Below, piece by piece: positions 16,354 through 24,426 of a stretch of 64,000 nt of DNA; within the stretch, counting starts at the first letter, position 1; every line of letters begins with the position of its first letter. Source of the DNA: JBLHZY01 sp047631555 (GTDB lineage Bacteria > Pseudomonadota > Alphaproteobacteria > Rhodobacterales > Rhodobacteraceae); contig JBLHZY010000004.1 of NCBI GenBank assembly GCA_047631555.1, forward strand, positions 62,001-126,000, written 5' to 3'. The notes beneath the pieces were generated by a model. It had not been told where the DNA came from and ran no database searches. It saw only the letters and a list, made by a program, of their open reading frames with translations. The translations under genes were made by a program, and so were the position numbers.

Positions 16354-16572
16354 TTACTTGAAGCGGTAATTGATCCGACCCTTGGTCAGATCATAGGGGG
16401 TCATCTCGACCTGGACTTTATCGCCTGCGAGAACGCGGATGCGGTTCTTGCGCATCTTGCCTGCCGTATGCGCGATAATTTCATGGCCATTCTCAAGTTC
16501 GACCCGAAACGTCGCATTGGGCAGGAGTTCCTTCACGACACCGGGGAATTCGAGCATTTCTTCCTTGGCCAT
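16354..16572 (-). CDS. infA: Translation initiation factor IF-1
   Basis: 72 residues, the usual length, forming a single S1/OB-fold domain: MAKEEMLEFPGVVKELLPNA, then FRVELENGHEIIAHTAGKMRKN, and the conserved end VQVEMTPYDLTKGRINYRFK. IF-1 occupies the ribosomal A site during initiation. It precedes maf by 10 bases. The 159 bases upstream (16573-16731), which must carry its promoter, contain no gene. Confidence 0.98.
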   Translation of the reverse strand: MAKEEMLEFPGVVKELLPNATFRVELENGHEIIAHTAGKMRKNRIRVLAGDKVQVEMTPYDLTKGRINYRFK

Positions 16573-16731
16573 GTTTACTCCATCATTGCACCACCCGCCT
16601 GTTGCGAGCGCGCTTTAAATGCGCCTAAAGGCAACGATTTTCAAGGCGCAAATAGCGTTTATTGAAGTTTGTCGGGGCAAGAGCGGCGTTTGTGCCGGGT
16701 TGAGGCGCGATTAGGGGGGCAAATCAGCGCC

Positions 16732-17205
16732 TTAGCCCTCGACTTCATCGCTCATCGGTGGGCCAAAGCGCGAAACGATCCGCTCGGAGATTTGATCGCG
16801 CGCGTTGCGGTATGCAGCGAGTTTATCTTCGCGGCTTTCGCCAATGCCTGAGGGGTCCATCACCGGCCAGTATTCAACGTCCAGGTGATAAAATCGCGTG
16901 AGATCAAGCGCTTGGCGTTGCGCGGCGGGGGTCAGCGCAATCACCAGATCGTAAGACGAGATATCATCGCCCCACTGATGCATATCCTCAAAGCTGCGCG
17001 CGCGGTGGCGCGACAGCTCAATCCCAAGCTCGGCGCAGACCGCGACGGAAAAGCCATCAATCTCGCTTTGGGTGCGCACGCCAGCGGATTGCACATAGAC
17101 CCGCGTGCCGTAATATTTCTTCATCAGCCCTTCGGCCATCGGCGAGCGGACAGCATTGTGATCGCAACAAAAGAGGACTGAATTTGGCAAACCTCCCTGC
17201 GCCAT
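16732..17205 (-). CDS. Low-molecular-weight protein tyrosine phosphatase / ArsC-like protein
   Basis: 157 residues. The P-loop C-x5-R is seen as CDHNAVRS in VLFCCDHNAVRSPMAEGLMK near residues 12-20, and the general-acid aspartate is probably in the VMDPSG segment near residue 120. This is the fold of low-molecular-weight phosphatases and thioredoxin-type arsenate reductases. The arsenate-type cysteine pair near residues 80-90 is not apparent, so phosphatase activity is the better guess. It follows UPF0262 by three bases in the hisD run; this neighbourhood is common in Rhodobacterales but does not reveal the substrate. Confidence 0.82.
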   Translation of the reverse strand: MAQGGLPNSVLFCCDHNAVRSPMAEGLMKKYYGTRVYVQSAGVRTQSEIDGFSVAVCAELGIELSRHRARSFEDMHQWGDDISSYDLVIALTPAAQRQALDLTRFYHLDVEYWPVMDPSGIGESREDKLAAYRNARDQISERIVSRFGPPMSDEVEG

Positions 17206-17208
17206 CCC

Positions 17209-17688
17209 CTAGCCTCCCCAGTGCAAAACGCAGATCAGCGTAAACAGACGGCGAGCGGTATCGGTATCCACGTCCGCCTTGCCCTCGAGCCGCTCCATCA
17301 ACACGCGCGCGCCCTCGTCATGGATGCCGCGGCGGGCCATATCGATGGCTTCGATCTGCGAGGGGGGCAGCTTTTTCACCGCATCAAAATAGCTTTCGCA
17401 GATTTGGAAATAGTCCTTCACAACTTGGCGAAATGGCCCGAGCGAAAGGTGAAACTCAGCCGCCTTTTCGCCTTTTTGAGTTGTGATATCAAAAACAAGG
17501 CGGCGCTCGCGGATCGCCAGCCCAAGCGCATAGGGCCCGGGAATGGCGGGGCGATCTTCGCGCGGCGGCAGGTCGAAATTATTCGCCTCCAAAAGATCAA
17601 ACACCGCGACTTTGCGCTCTTGTTCGATCTCGGGCGTGGGCGCGGCGAGGCCTGCATCATCGATTGTTATGGAGGTGATTTTACTCAT
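17209..17688 (-). CDS. UPF0262 family protein
   Basis: 159 residues from the ATG at 17688. Four codons of open frame precede it, but the ribosome site GGAGG lies five bases before this ATG. Conserved UPF0262 features are REDRPAIPGPYALGLAIRER, then FHLSLGPFRQVVKDYFQICE, AIDMARRGIHDEGARVL and the ending RRLFTLICVLHWGG. The function is unknown; the family is confined to Alphaproteobacteria and is regularly found after hisD. It overlaps the end of hisD by eight bases, so the two are translationally linked. Confidence 0.9.
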   Translation of the reverse strand: MSKITSITIDDAGLAAPTPEIEQERKVAVFDLLEANNFDLPPREDRPAIPGPYALGLAIRERRLVFDITTQKGEKAAEFHLSLGPFRQVVKDYFQICESYFDAVKKLPPSQIEAIDMARRGIHDEGARVLMERLEGKADVDTDTARRLFTLICVLHWGG

Positions 17689-18994
17689 CATCGCCTCCAT
17701 TCAAACGATCAAGGCGGGCGCGTACCGACAGGCCGTGCGCCTCGAGGCTTTCAGCTTTGGCGAGGCGTTCGGCGGCGGGGCCGATGGCTTTGAGCGCGGC
17801 GGGTGTCATTTGGGCCAAGGTCGTACGTTTGAGGAAATCGAGCACGGAGAGGCCGGAGGAAAAGCGCGCCGATCTTGCGGTTGGCAAAACGTGGTTTGGC
17901 CCGCCGATGTAATCGCCGATGGCTTCGGGCGTAAAGGCGCCAAGGAAGATCGCGCCTGCGTGGGTGACTTTGGCGCTCAGGGCTTCTGGATCGGCGACGC
18001 ACAGCTCGAGGTGCTCGGGCGCGATGCGATCAGAAAGGGCTGCGGCCTCGTCCAGATCGCGCACGACAATCGTTGCGCCAAAATCGCGCCAGCTTGCGCC
18101 TGCGATGGCGCGTCGCTCAAGAGTTTCAAGCCGTTTTTCAACGGCTTGGGTGACTTTGGCGGCAAATTCGGCGCTGTCAGTGATCAGCAGGGATTGCGCG
18201 CTTTCATCATGTTCGGCTTGGCTCAGCAGATCGACGGCGATCCAATCGGGATCATTGTCCGCATCCGCAATCACCAGAATTTCCGAAGGCCCGGCGATCA
18301 TATCAATCCCGACTTTGCCAAAAACGCGCCGCTTGGCAGCCGCGACAAAAGCATTGCCCGGCCCGGTGATTTTATCGACCGGTTTGATCGTTTCGGTGCC
18401 GTAAGCCAGGGCGGCAATCGCCTGCGCGCCGCCGATACGGTAAATCTCATCTACGCCGGCAATGCGCGCGGCCATCAGCACCAACGGATTGGCGATCCCG
18501 CCCGGCGTTGGCACACAAATCGCAAGCCGCTTAACGCCTGCAACCCGCGCTGGGATCGCATTCATCAAGACCGAGGAAGGATAGCTTGCCAGCCCGCCGG
18601 GCACATAAAGCCCCGCCGCAGAAACAGCCGACCAGCGCCAACCAAGGGTTGCGCCGATCTCATCTGTCCAGTTCTCGTCTTTGGGCATTTGGCGCAGGTG
18701 ATAGGCGCGGATGCGCTCGGCGGCCAGTTCAAGCGCGGCGCGATTCTCGGGAGAGACTTTGGCGCATTCGGCCTCGATTTCATCGGCGGAAAACGCCAGC
18801 GTTTGCGCCGTCAGTTCCATGCGATCAAACTTGGCCGTCAGCGCGATCACAGCAGCATCGCCGCGCGCGCGCACGTCCGCAATGATCGCCGCCACAGTAT
18901 CATCCACATCCGGCGCATCCTCGCGCTTCATGCTCAAAAGCACGCCAAAGCGGGCCTCGAAATCTGGGTCTGTGGTGGCGATGTGCATAGGCAT
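17681..18994 (-). CDS. hisD: Histidinol dehydrogenase
   Basis: 437 residues, the usual length. It oxidises L-histidinol to L-histidine in two NAD-dependent steps. Visible family segments are GLYVPGGLASYPSSVLMNAI, then VDKITGPGNAFVAAAKR, the zinc-ligand region LSQAEHDESAQSLLI, the catalytic APEHLELCVADPEAL and GPNHVLPT. The start has the ribosome site AAGGAG; a second in-frame ATG lies two codons on. It is the only histidine gene in the window, separated from other his genes as is common in Rhodobacterales. Confidence 0.96.
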   Translation of the reverse strand: MPMHIATTDPDFEARFGVLLSMKREDAPDVDDTVAAIIADVRARGDAAVIALTAKFDRMELTAQTLAFSADEIEAECAKVSPENRAALELAAERIRAYHLRQMPKDENWTDEIGATLGWRWSAVSAAGLYVPGGLASYPSSVLMNAIPARVAGVKRLAICVPTPGGIANPLVLMAARIAGVDEIYRIGGAQAIAALAYGTETIKPVDKITGPGNAFVAAAKRRVFGKVGIDMIAGPSEILVIADADNDPDWIAVDLLSQAEHDESAQSLLITDSAEFAAKVTQAVEKRLETLERRAIAGASWRDFGATIVVRDLDEAAALSDRIAPEHLELCVADPEALSAKVTHAGAIFLGAFTPEAIGDYIGGPNHVLPTARSARFSSGLSVLDFLKRTTLAQMTPAALKAIGPAAERLAKAESLEAHGLSVRARLDRLNGGDDE

Positions 18995-19042
18995 AGGCGA
19001 CTCCTTGATATCTGCATAGCGCCCGCGCTGCGGGGCCTCAAG

Positions 19043-19519
19043 CTAGTCGTGGGTTGGGATGTGTTTTGAAGGGGCAATATAGGGGCGGGTCACGTCTTTT
19101 ATCGTCACGTCCAGCGCCTCAACGTTAAGCGCGATGGCGCCGTCGCCCGCAAGCGTCAGCTCGATGCGGCCCGTGCCATCGGGGCCGGCGGTGAACTCGA
19201 TTGCCAGCAGCGACAGGATCAGATCGGGATCGTTGCGATCAATGCCCGAGCTTGCGACAGAAAGCACATCATCGAACCACAGTAGCGCTTGCACCCGCTC
19301 GGGCGCGCGACCACGGACTTGCGCGGCAGGCGCATCTTCCCAACGAAAGCGATTGAGCAGCAGGGCAAAGCGGCGCCGATCCATATCAAAACGCATCTCG
19401 GGCGCGGGCAGGATAGCATCCTGAGCCAGCGCCGAGATCACCTTGAGATCATCTGCATCAAGGGCTTTGAGGTGCAATGGCTGATCGCCGCCGTCCTCGA
19501 ATTTTGCGTCTTCTACCAT
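19043..19519 (-). CDS. DUF2948 family protein
   Basis: 158 residues from the ATG at 19519 (MVEDAKFEDGG); the frame stays open for 43 codons upstream, but those lie inside murA and are not conserved. The sequence LKALDADDLKVISALAQDAI, then MRFDMDRRRFALLLNRFRWE and ERVQALLWFDDVLSV matches DUF2948, an alphaproteobacterial family of unknown function that lies between murA and hisD. Its start is five bases from the murA stop. Confidence 0.88.
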   Translation of the reverse strand: MVEDAKFEDGGDQPLHLKALDADDLKVISALAQDAILPAPEMRFDMDRRRFALLLNRFRWEDAPAAQVRGRAPERVQALLWFDDVLSVASSGIDRNDPDLILSLLAIEFTAGPDGTGRIELTLAGDGAIALNVEALDVTIKDVTRPYIAPSKHIPTHD

Positions 19520-19523
19520 GGGG

Positions 19524-20789
19524 TTAGGCCTTGATCCGCTCGATATTTGCACCAACCGCGCGTAGCTTTTCCTCGACCCGCTCATAGCCGCGATCAAGGT
19601 GATAGACGCGGTTGACGATGGTTTCGCCTTCGGCCGCGAGGCCAGCAAGGATCAGCGAGACGGAAGCGCGCAGATCGGTCGCCATCACGGGCGCGCCTTT
19701 GAGCTTCTTGACGCCGTGAACGGTCGCGTGGCCGCCGTGCACCTCAATATTTGCGCCCATGCGGATCAGCTCTGGCGCGTGCATAAAGCGGTTTTCAAAG
19801 ATTTTCTCTTCCAGAACGGAAGTACCTTCGGCGGTACAAAGAAGCGCCATCATCTGGGCTTGAAGATCGGTTGGAAAGCCCGGGAATGGCTGGGTTTCGA
19901 TATCAACAGCGCGCAAGGGCCCATCGCCACGAATAACTTTGAGGCCGCGCGGGGTTTCTTCAACGGTGAGGCCAACGGCGACCAGCTTTTCAACGAAAGC
20001 CTCAACCAAATCCATGCGTCCGCCGATGCACTCAACCTCGCCGCCGCAAAACGCGGGCGCGAGCATATAAGTGCCAAGCTCGATGCGATCGGTCACGACC
20101 GGATGGGTCGCGCCGTGCAACGATGTGACGCCCTCAATCGTGATGGTGGAGGTGCCCTCGCCCTCGATATGAGCCCCCATGGCGCGCAGGCATTCAGCCA
20201 GATCAACGATCTCTGGCTCGCGCGCGGCGTTTTTGATCTGGGTCGTGCCTTTGGCGAGGGTTGCGGCCATCAGCATGTTTTCTGTGGCGCCCACGGAGGC
20301 AAAGCGCAGCTCGTGGATCGCGCCTTTAAGGCCGCCGGGCGCTTTGGCGTGGAGGTATCCATCTTTGAGCTCGATCTCGGCGCCAAGGGCTGTCAGCGCA
20401 TCAACGTGCAAATCCATCGGGCGCGCGCCAATCGCACAGCCCCCGGGAAGCGAGACAACCGCATGACCAAGGCGCGCCAGAAGCGGGCCAAGCACAAGGT
20501 TGGAGGCGCGCATTTTGCGCACGATCTCATAGTCGGCAACGGGGTTGATCTCGCCGTGGCTCGACATGGCCAAGACCTTGCCATCTTGCAAGGATGAGAC
20601 CTCAGCGCCCAGAGAAGCGAGCAGCGCTGTCATGGTTTTGATGTCGCTCAGGCGCGGCGCATTGGTCAGCGTCAAAGGCTCTTCGCTGAGCAAGGTTGCA
20701 GGCATCAATGCAAGGCAGGCGTTCTTCGCCCCCGCGATGGGAATTTCGCCTTTTAGTGGGCCGTTACCCTTTACCAGAATTGAATCCAT
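19524..20789 (-). CDS. murA: UDP-N-acetylglucosamine 1-carboxyvinyltransferase
   Basis: 421 residues, the normal length. MurA transfers enolpyruvate from PEP to UDP-GlcNAc, the first committed step of peptidoglycan synthesis. The start MDSILVKGNGPLKGEIPIAG then AKNACLALMPA is typical. The active-site cysteine is in SLPGGCAIGARPMDLH, the fosfomycin-reactive position, so it should be sensitive. Later motifs are GYLHAKAPGGLKGA, FPGFPTDLQAQMMAL and the C-terminal RASVSLILAGLAAEGET. It is preceded by a small basic ORF and followed by DUF2948. Confidence 0.97.
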   Translation of the reverse strand: MDSILVKGNGPLKGEIPIAGAKNACLALMPATLLSEEPLTLTNAPRLSDIKTMTALLASLGAEVSSLQDGKVLAMSSHGEINPVADYEIVRKMRASNLVLGPLLARLGHAVVSLPGGCAIGARPMDLHVDALTALGAEIELKDGYLHAKAPGGLKGAIHELRFASVGATENMLMAATLAKGTTQIKNAAREPEIVDLAECLRAMGAHIEGEGTSTITIEGVTSLHGATHPVVTDRIELGTYMLAPAFCGGEVECIGGRMDLVEAFVEKLVAVGLTVEETPRGLKVIRGDGPLRAVDIETQPFPGFPTDLQAQMMALLCTAEGTSVLEEKIFENRFMHAPELIRMGANIEVHGGHATVHGVKKLKGAPVMATDLRASVSLILAGLAAEGETIVNRVYHLDRGYERVEEKLRAVGANIERIKA

Positions 20790-20798
20790 ACCGCTGCC

Positions 20799-20954
20799 TC
20801 ACTCTTTGTTATCTGCGCTTTGCGCTTTTCTTGCTCGGGTCTGTGCTTTGCGTTTGGCCATATTGGCCTTGAGCGCTGCCTTCAGGCGCGCCTCACGTGC
20901 ATTCAGTTGCGTCTTTTGCGCCTCTGATTTGGAATGTCCCGAATTCTGCTCCAT
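20799..20954 (-). CDS. Small basic hypothetical protein upstream of murA
   Basis: 51 residues from the ATG at 20954 (MEQNSGHSK); nine more codons are open upstream. The sequence is a highly charged, alanine/lysine/arginine-rich helix (ARLKAALKANMAKRKAQTRA) with no recognisable domain and no signal peptide. It lies 9 bases before murA on the same strand, and small proteins of this composition are often annotated in that place in Rhodobacterales. It may bind nucleic acid given its charge, but that is a guess. Confidence 0.55.
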   Translation of the reverse strand: MEQNSGHSKSEAQKTQLNAREARLKAALKANMAKRKAQTRARKAQSADNKE

Positions 20955-21205
20955 CCCGCTTTCTCTAACGCAGGGGGGCACAAGCGTCTAGTTTCTTTGG
21001 GGCGGCGTTTAGGGTGAATTTATGCAAGCTTTGCGCAGGAATGATGCGCGAATAAGTACAAGCGTCGCATGCGCTGCCATTCGGGGCATATTTTGAAGGA
21101 TCGATTGCGCGCGCCTTCGCCAATTTTCGCATTGATGCCTATTGCGCCGCGCGCCGTTTGCGTCTAATCAGCCGCCCACACGTGGTGCATAATATGCGCC
21201 GCTTG

Positions 21206-21280
21206 GCTGTGGTAGCTCAGTGGTAGAGCGCGTCATTGGTAATGACGAGGTCGGGAGTTCAATCCTCCCTCACAGCACCA
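21206..21280 (+). tRNA. tRNA-Thr (anticodon GGT)
   Basis: 75 bases with an encoded CCA. Acceptor GCTGTGG pairs with TCACAGC (one G-U), D arm GCTC/GAGC, anticodon loop TTGGTAA with GGT, T loop TTCAATC. A CATAAT hexamer 13 bases upstream (21188-21193) may be the -10 element. The 251 bases from 20955 to 21205 hold no gene that I recognise. Confidence 0.95.
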
Positions 21281-21331
21281 TTTTCCGAGATATTTGTGCG
21301 ATGAATGCAAGCAGGCTTGGCCTTGGCAGTG

Positions 21332-21571
21332 CTAGGTTTTTTGCGATTTGGTATGGGTTTGCTCTGCATGTGGCGCGGCATCGGGCGGCGTCCAGCCAGA
21401 GCTTTTGGCCTTCCAGAACCCTGCGATCAACAGGGCCGATGCGCCGATAGCCGAATAACACAAGATTGCCGCCCAAAGCGGTGCACCGATAAAGATCAGC
21501 GATACGGTTGCGAGCAAAGCCACCCCGACGGAAAGAAACAAAATACCAAACATAAAACCCTCTGGGATCAT
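21332..21571 (-). CDS. Small membrane protein of unknown function
   Basis: 79 residues, or 73 from the second methionine. Two hydrophobic segments are seen at about residues 7-30 (FGILFLSVGVALLATVSLIF) and 32-51 (LWAAILCYSAIGASALLIAG), followed by a soluble proline-rich and charged tail (PPDAAPHAEQTHTKSQKT). This suggests a two-span inner-membrane protein with a cytoplasmic tail. It stands alone between tRNA-Thr (opposite strand) and the acyl-CoA synthetase terminator. I do not recognise the family. Confidence 0.5.
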   Translation of the reverse strand: MIPEGFMFGILFLSVGVALLATVSLIFIGAPLWAAILCYSAIGASALLIAGFWKAKSSGWTPPDAAPHAEQTHTKSQKT

Positions 21572-21672
21572 CTAAAGGCAGAACACCAATCCAATCAAGG
21601 ATTCGGGGCCATTAAAGCGCCAAAAGCCTTAAATTTCAGCGAATTTCAGGGCGATTTGCTTTTTGCGAAACG

Positions 21673-21704
21673 AAAACGCCGCGCAAATGACTGCGCGGCG
21701 TTTT
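21673..21704. terminator. Bidirectional intrinsic terminator after the acyl-CoA synthetase gene
   Basis: A perfect 13-bp stem (21673-21685 with 21692-21704, loop AATGAC) starts with AAAA and ends with TTTT, so a T-run follows the GC-rich part on either strand. It lies 25 bases past the stop of the acyl-CoA synthetase gene, whose transcript it should end. Confidence 0.85.
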
Positions 21705-21728
21705 GCTTTTGTATCGGCTGAAAAAAGA

Positions 21729-23630
21729 TCAGCTGGCCCAGGCCCAGGGCTGAACAAAGGCGTTCAGAACCTTGGCAACGGCCTCATCCTCAACGCCCGA
21801 GGTGCGGGTCACTTGGGCCACGAGGCCAAGCTTTTTATCCTCTTTCACGCTGATCACCTGCGCTGAGACCTTCGCATCCTTGAGCGCTTGGTTGTAAACC
21901 CGGGTGATCGCAGAGCGGCGCAGATCAGGCTTGAAGACTTTACCAACGGCCGTTTTGGGCAGCTCTGGCATGATCTCAATATAGCGCGGATTGGCCGCCC
22001 GTTCAGAGATGTGCTTCTTGGCATAGGCCATCAACTCATCCGTTGTGACCATCGCGCCGCCTACAAGCTCGACATAGGCGCAGGGGATTTCGCCCGCATG
22101 GGCATCCGGCTGACCAATCGCACCGACAAAGCCGACGGCTGGGTGGCCGGCCAGCGCCTCTTCGATTTCAGCAGGGTCGATATTGTGACCGCCGCGGATG
22201 ATCAAATCTTTGGCGCGCCCGGTGATATAGAGATAGCCATCGCTATCAATCCGGCCCAAATCGCCCGTGCGCAGATAGCGGTCCATATGGAAGAGATTGT
22301 GGTTTTTGTCTTCCTCAGTGTAGGTGCTCCCGGCGAAAACGCCCGGATTGGCCACACAGATTTCGCCAACCTCATCGGTCCCGCATTCCACCAGCTCGCC
22401 TTGGGCGCCGTGGATCAGGATTTTGATGTCCGTATAGGGGAAGCGAATGCCGACGGAGCCGATTTTCTTTTGCCCATCCACAGGGTTACAGGACACAAGG
22501 CATGTCGCTTCGGTCAGGCCATAGCCCTCAACGATATTAACGCCTGTGGCCTTCTCAAAACGCTTAAACAGCTCAACCGGCAGCGGCGCAGAGCCGGAAA
22601 ACGCGGTTTTCACCGAGGAGACATCCGCATCTACTGGGCGCTGCATCAGGGCCGAGATCGCCGTTGGTACGGTGATGATAAAGGTGATCTGCCAGCGTTC
22701 AATCAGCTTCCAGAAGTTATCAAATACCCCGTCGCCGCGATAGCCAGAGGGCGTTGGGAAGATCACATGCGCGCCGGACGAGACGGCAGCCATAACGATC
22801 ACATGACACGCAAATACGTGGAACAGCGGCAGCGGGCACATCACATTGTCTTCGTGCGTATACAAAAGCGTGTGGCCGACCCAGCCGTTATAGATGATGC
22901 CCGAAACGGTATGTTGCGCGACTTTGGGCATGCCGGTTGTGCCGCCGGTATGGAAATAGGCGGCGACGCGATCAGTGATGCAATCTTCAAAGGCCAGCTT
23001 ATCGGATGGATGGCCCGAAATCGCGCGGTTGAAATCCAGAACATCAGCGTGATGCTTATCTGCGCCGGGATTTTTGGGGCGCACAAGCGGTACAATCCAG
23101 CTTTTTGGCGGGGTGAGATAGCGATTGAGATCGATCTCGAGGATGGTTTTTACATTGGGCGCAAACTTCACCGCTTCGGCCGTTTTCTGGGCCAGATCGG
23201 TGCTTGGGAAGGCTTTGAGCGTCACAACGACTTTGGCGTTGGTTTCGCGCAGGATCGAGGCGATTTGTTCAGCTTCAAGCAGCGGGTTGATCGGGTTTAC
23301 GATCCCGGCAACGGCCCCGCCAAGCAGCGTAATGAGCGTTTCATTACAGTTGGGAAGGATATAGGCGACAACATCTTTTTCGCCCACACCGAGCGCGCGA
23401 AAGCAGTTGGCGGCTTGGGTGACTTTGGCGTGAACGTCGCTCCAGCTAAGCGTTTCAGCTTTGTCTTTTACGCCGGACAGCAGCTGGAAGGTAAAGGCAT
23501 CTTCCTTGCCGTAATTATCGCGTGCACGGGTTACAAGTTCATACATGGAGCGCGGAACATCGCGCTCTTCCCATGTTGCTTCATTTTCAAGGCGCTCTGC
23601 GTCTGCAACGGTGGCGAATTTGCCGATCAT
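21729..23630 (-). CDS. AMP-dependent acyl-CoA synthetase
   Basis: 633 residues of the ANL superfamily. These enzymes activate a carboxylic acid to an acyl-adenylate and then to the CoA thioester. Motifs in order: the phosphate-binding loop YFHTGGTTGMPKVAQHT at about 225, EGYGLTEATCLVS at about 370, YLRTGDLGRIDSDGYLYITG then RAKDLIIRGGHNIDP at about 470, and the catalytic lysine region PKTAVGKVFKPDLR at about 570. The stretch after the last motif (to residue 633) is longer than usual and ends PWAWAS. The substrate cannot be read from sequence; medium- or long-chain or aromatic acids are possible. It is monocistronic, with a terminator directly after it. Confidence 0.9.
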   Translation of the reverse strand: MIGKFATVADAERLENEATWEERDVPRSMYELVTRARDNYGKEDAFTFQLLSGVKDKAETLSWSDVHAKVTQAANCFRALGVGEKDVVAYILPNCNETLITLLGGAVAGIVNPINPLLEAEQIASILRETNAKVVVTLKAFPSTDLAQKTAEAVKFAPNVKTILEIDLNRYLTPPKSWIVPLVRPKNPGADKHHADVLDFNRAISGHPSDKLAFEDCITDRVAAYFHTGGTTGMPKVAQHTVSGIIYNGWVGHTLLYTHEDNVMCPLPLFHVFACHVIVMAAVSSGAHVIFPTPSGYRGDGVFDNFWKLIERWQITFIITVPTAISALMQRPVDADVSSVKTAFSGSAPLPVELFKRFEKATGVNIVEGYGLTEATCLVSCNPVDGQKKIGSVGIRFPYTDIKILIHGAQGELVECGTDEVGEICVANPGVFAGSTYTEEDKNHNLFHMDRYLRTGDLGRIDSDGYLYITGRAKDLIIRGGHNIDPAEIEEALAGHPAVGFVGAIGQPDAHAGEIPCAYVELVGGAMVTTDELMAYAKKHISERAANPRYIEIMPELPKTAVGKVFKPDLRRSAITRVYNQALKDAKVSAQVISVKEDKKLGLVAQVTRTSGVEDEAVAKVLNAFVQPWAWAS

Positions 23631-23880
23631 CGTGGTGTCCTCCCCTACAACCTGCCGCGCTTAAGCTGCGGCTTTCGATTGGAAGGAAGGATGCGCGCAA
23701 ATGGGGGCTTTGCGCAACCCCGCTCGCAACTTGGCGCATACAAAACGCAACGTAAAAGGGGCAAGGTGCGATGATCCGCGCCCTGCCCCTGAAATTACCG
23801 ATGTTTACAGCCCGCCAAACAGTCTCAGCAGGCCCGGTTTGCCTCTGACTTAGGCGCCAGACCTTACCTTAAGCGTCACC

Positions 23881-24309
23881 TTAAGCCTCTGTGCCCGCAG
23901 CCGGGATCCGCAGCATTTGACCGGGATAGATTTTATCCGGATGGCTCAACATTGGCTTGTTGGCGTCAAAGATTTCCATGTAGCGGTTGCCATCGCCCAA
24001 GGTTTTCTTGGCCACAGCCCAAAGCGTATCGCCTTTTTCAACCGTGTGGAAAACCGGCTCAGCGCCGCCAACATTATCCTCAACAGCGCCGATGCCTTTG
24101 ACATTGCCAACCGCGAGGATGACTTTTTCCTTCATCTCTTGGCTTACGGCTGTGCCGCCGACTTTAACTGTGTCGCCGTCCAACTCGATATCAAGGCCCT
24201 CGGCCTCAAGACCCAATTCTTTGATCTCAGCCAGCAGATCCTCTTTTTTAGGATCGCTTTTGCCCAGAACCGATTTGCCTGCGCCTTTTACAAAACTCCA
24301 AAGTCCCAT
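23881..24309 (-). CDS. kbp: BON and LysM domain protein (Kbp/YgaU-like)
   Basis: 142 residues from the ATG at 24309 (MGLWSFVKGAGKSVLG); the longer open frame is not supported. A BON domain lies at about 25-85 (LDIELDGDTVKVGGTAVSQE then KEKVILAVGNVKGIGAVED), and a LysM domain at the C-terminus (FHTVEKGDTLWAVAKKTLGD then KPMLSHPDKIYPGQMLRIP). This is the layout of E. coli Kbp (YgaU), a potassium-binding cytoplasmic protein; there is no signal peptide here either. A good -10 element TATAAT is on the minus strand at 24351-24346. The 250 bases downstream (23631-23880) hold no gene. Confidence 0.88.
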   Translation of the reverse strand: MGLWSFVKGAGKSVLGKSDPKKEDLLAEIKELGLEAEGLDIELDGDTVKVGGTAVSQEMKEKVILAVGNVKGIGAVEDNVGGAEPVFHTVEKGDTLWAVAKKTLGDGNRYMEIFDANKPMLSHPDKIYPGQMLRIPAAGTEA

Positions 24310-24370
24310 AGTCCCCACTCCGTGTTGGTTGATTTGACCTGCAGGATTATACGAAAGCATAGGTATGTCG

Positions 24371-24405
24371 AGGGGGAGTTATGCGCCGCATCTCCCCCTT
24401 TTTTT
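24371..24405 (+). terminator. Hairpin plus T-run oriented on the plus strand, between two minus-strand genes
   Basis: AGGGGGAG (24371-24378) pairs with CTCCCCCT (24392-24399), an inner ATGC/GCAT stem extends it, and seven T (24399-24405) follow on the plus strand. By structure this is an intrinsic terminator for plus-strand RNA, but no plus-strand gene lies here. For the minus-strand ABC transporter transcript it forms the same hairpin without a T-run. It lies just upstream of the kbp promoter. Confidence 0.55.
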
Positions 24406-24426
24406 GGTGATATCGCTTGGCGTTGC

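Noticed and set aside
17543..19069. 508-residue plus-strand open frame opposite hisD and UPF0262
   Set aside because: It lies wholly antisense to well-supported genes and has low-complexity composition; typical shadow of GC-rich coding DNA.
21888..23774. 628-residue plus-strand open frame opposite the acyl-CoA synthetase
   Set aside because: Mirror of a clear ANL enzyme with all motifs on the minus strand; no domain in the antisense product.
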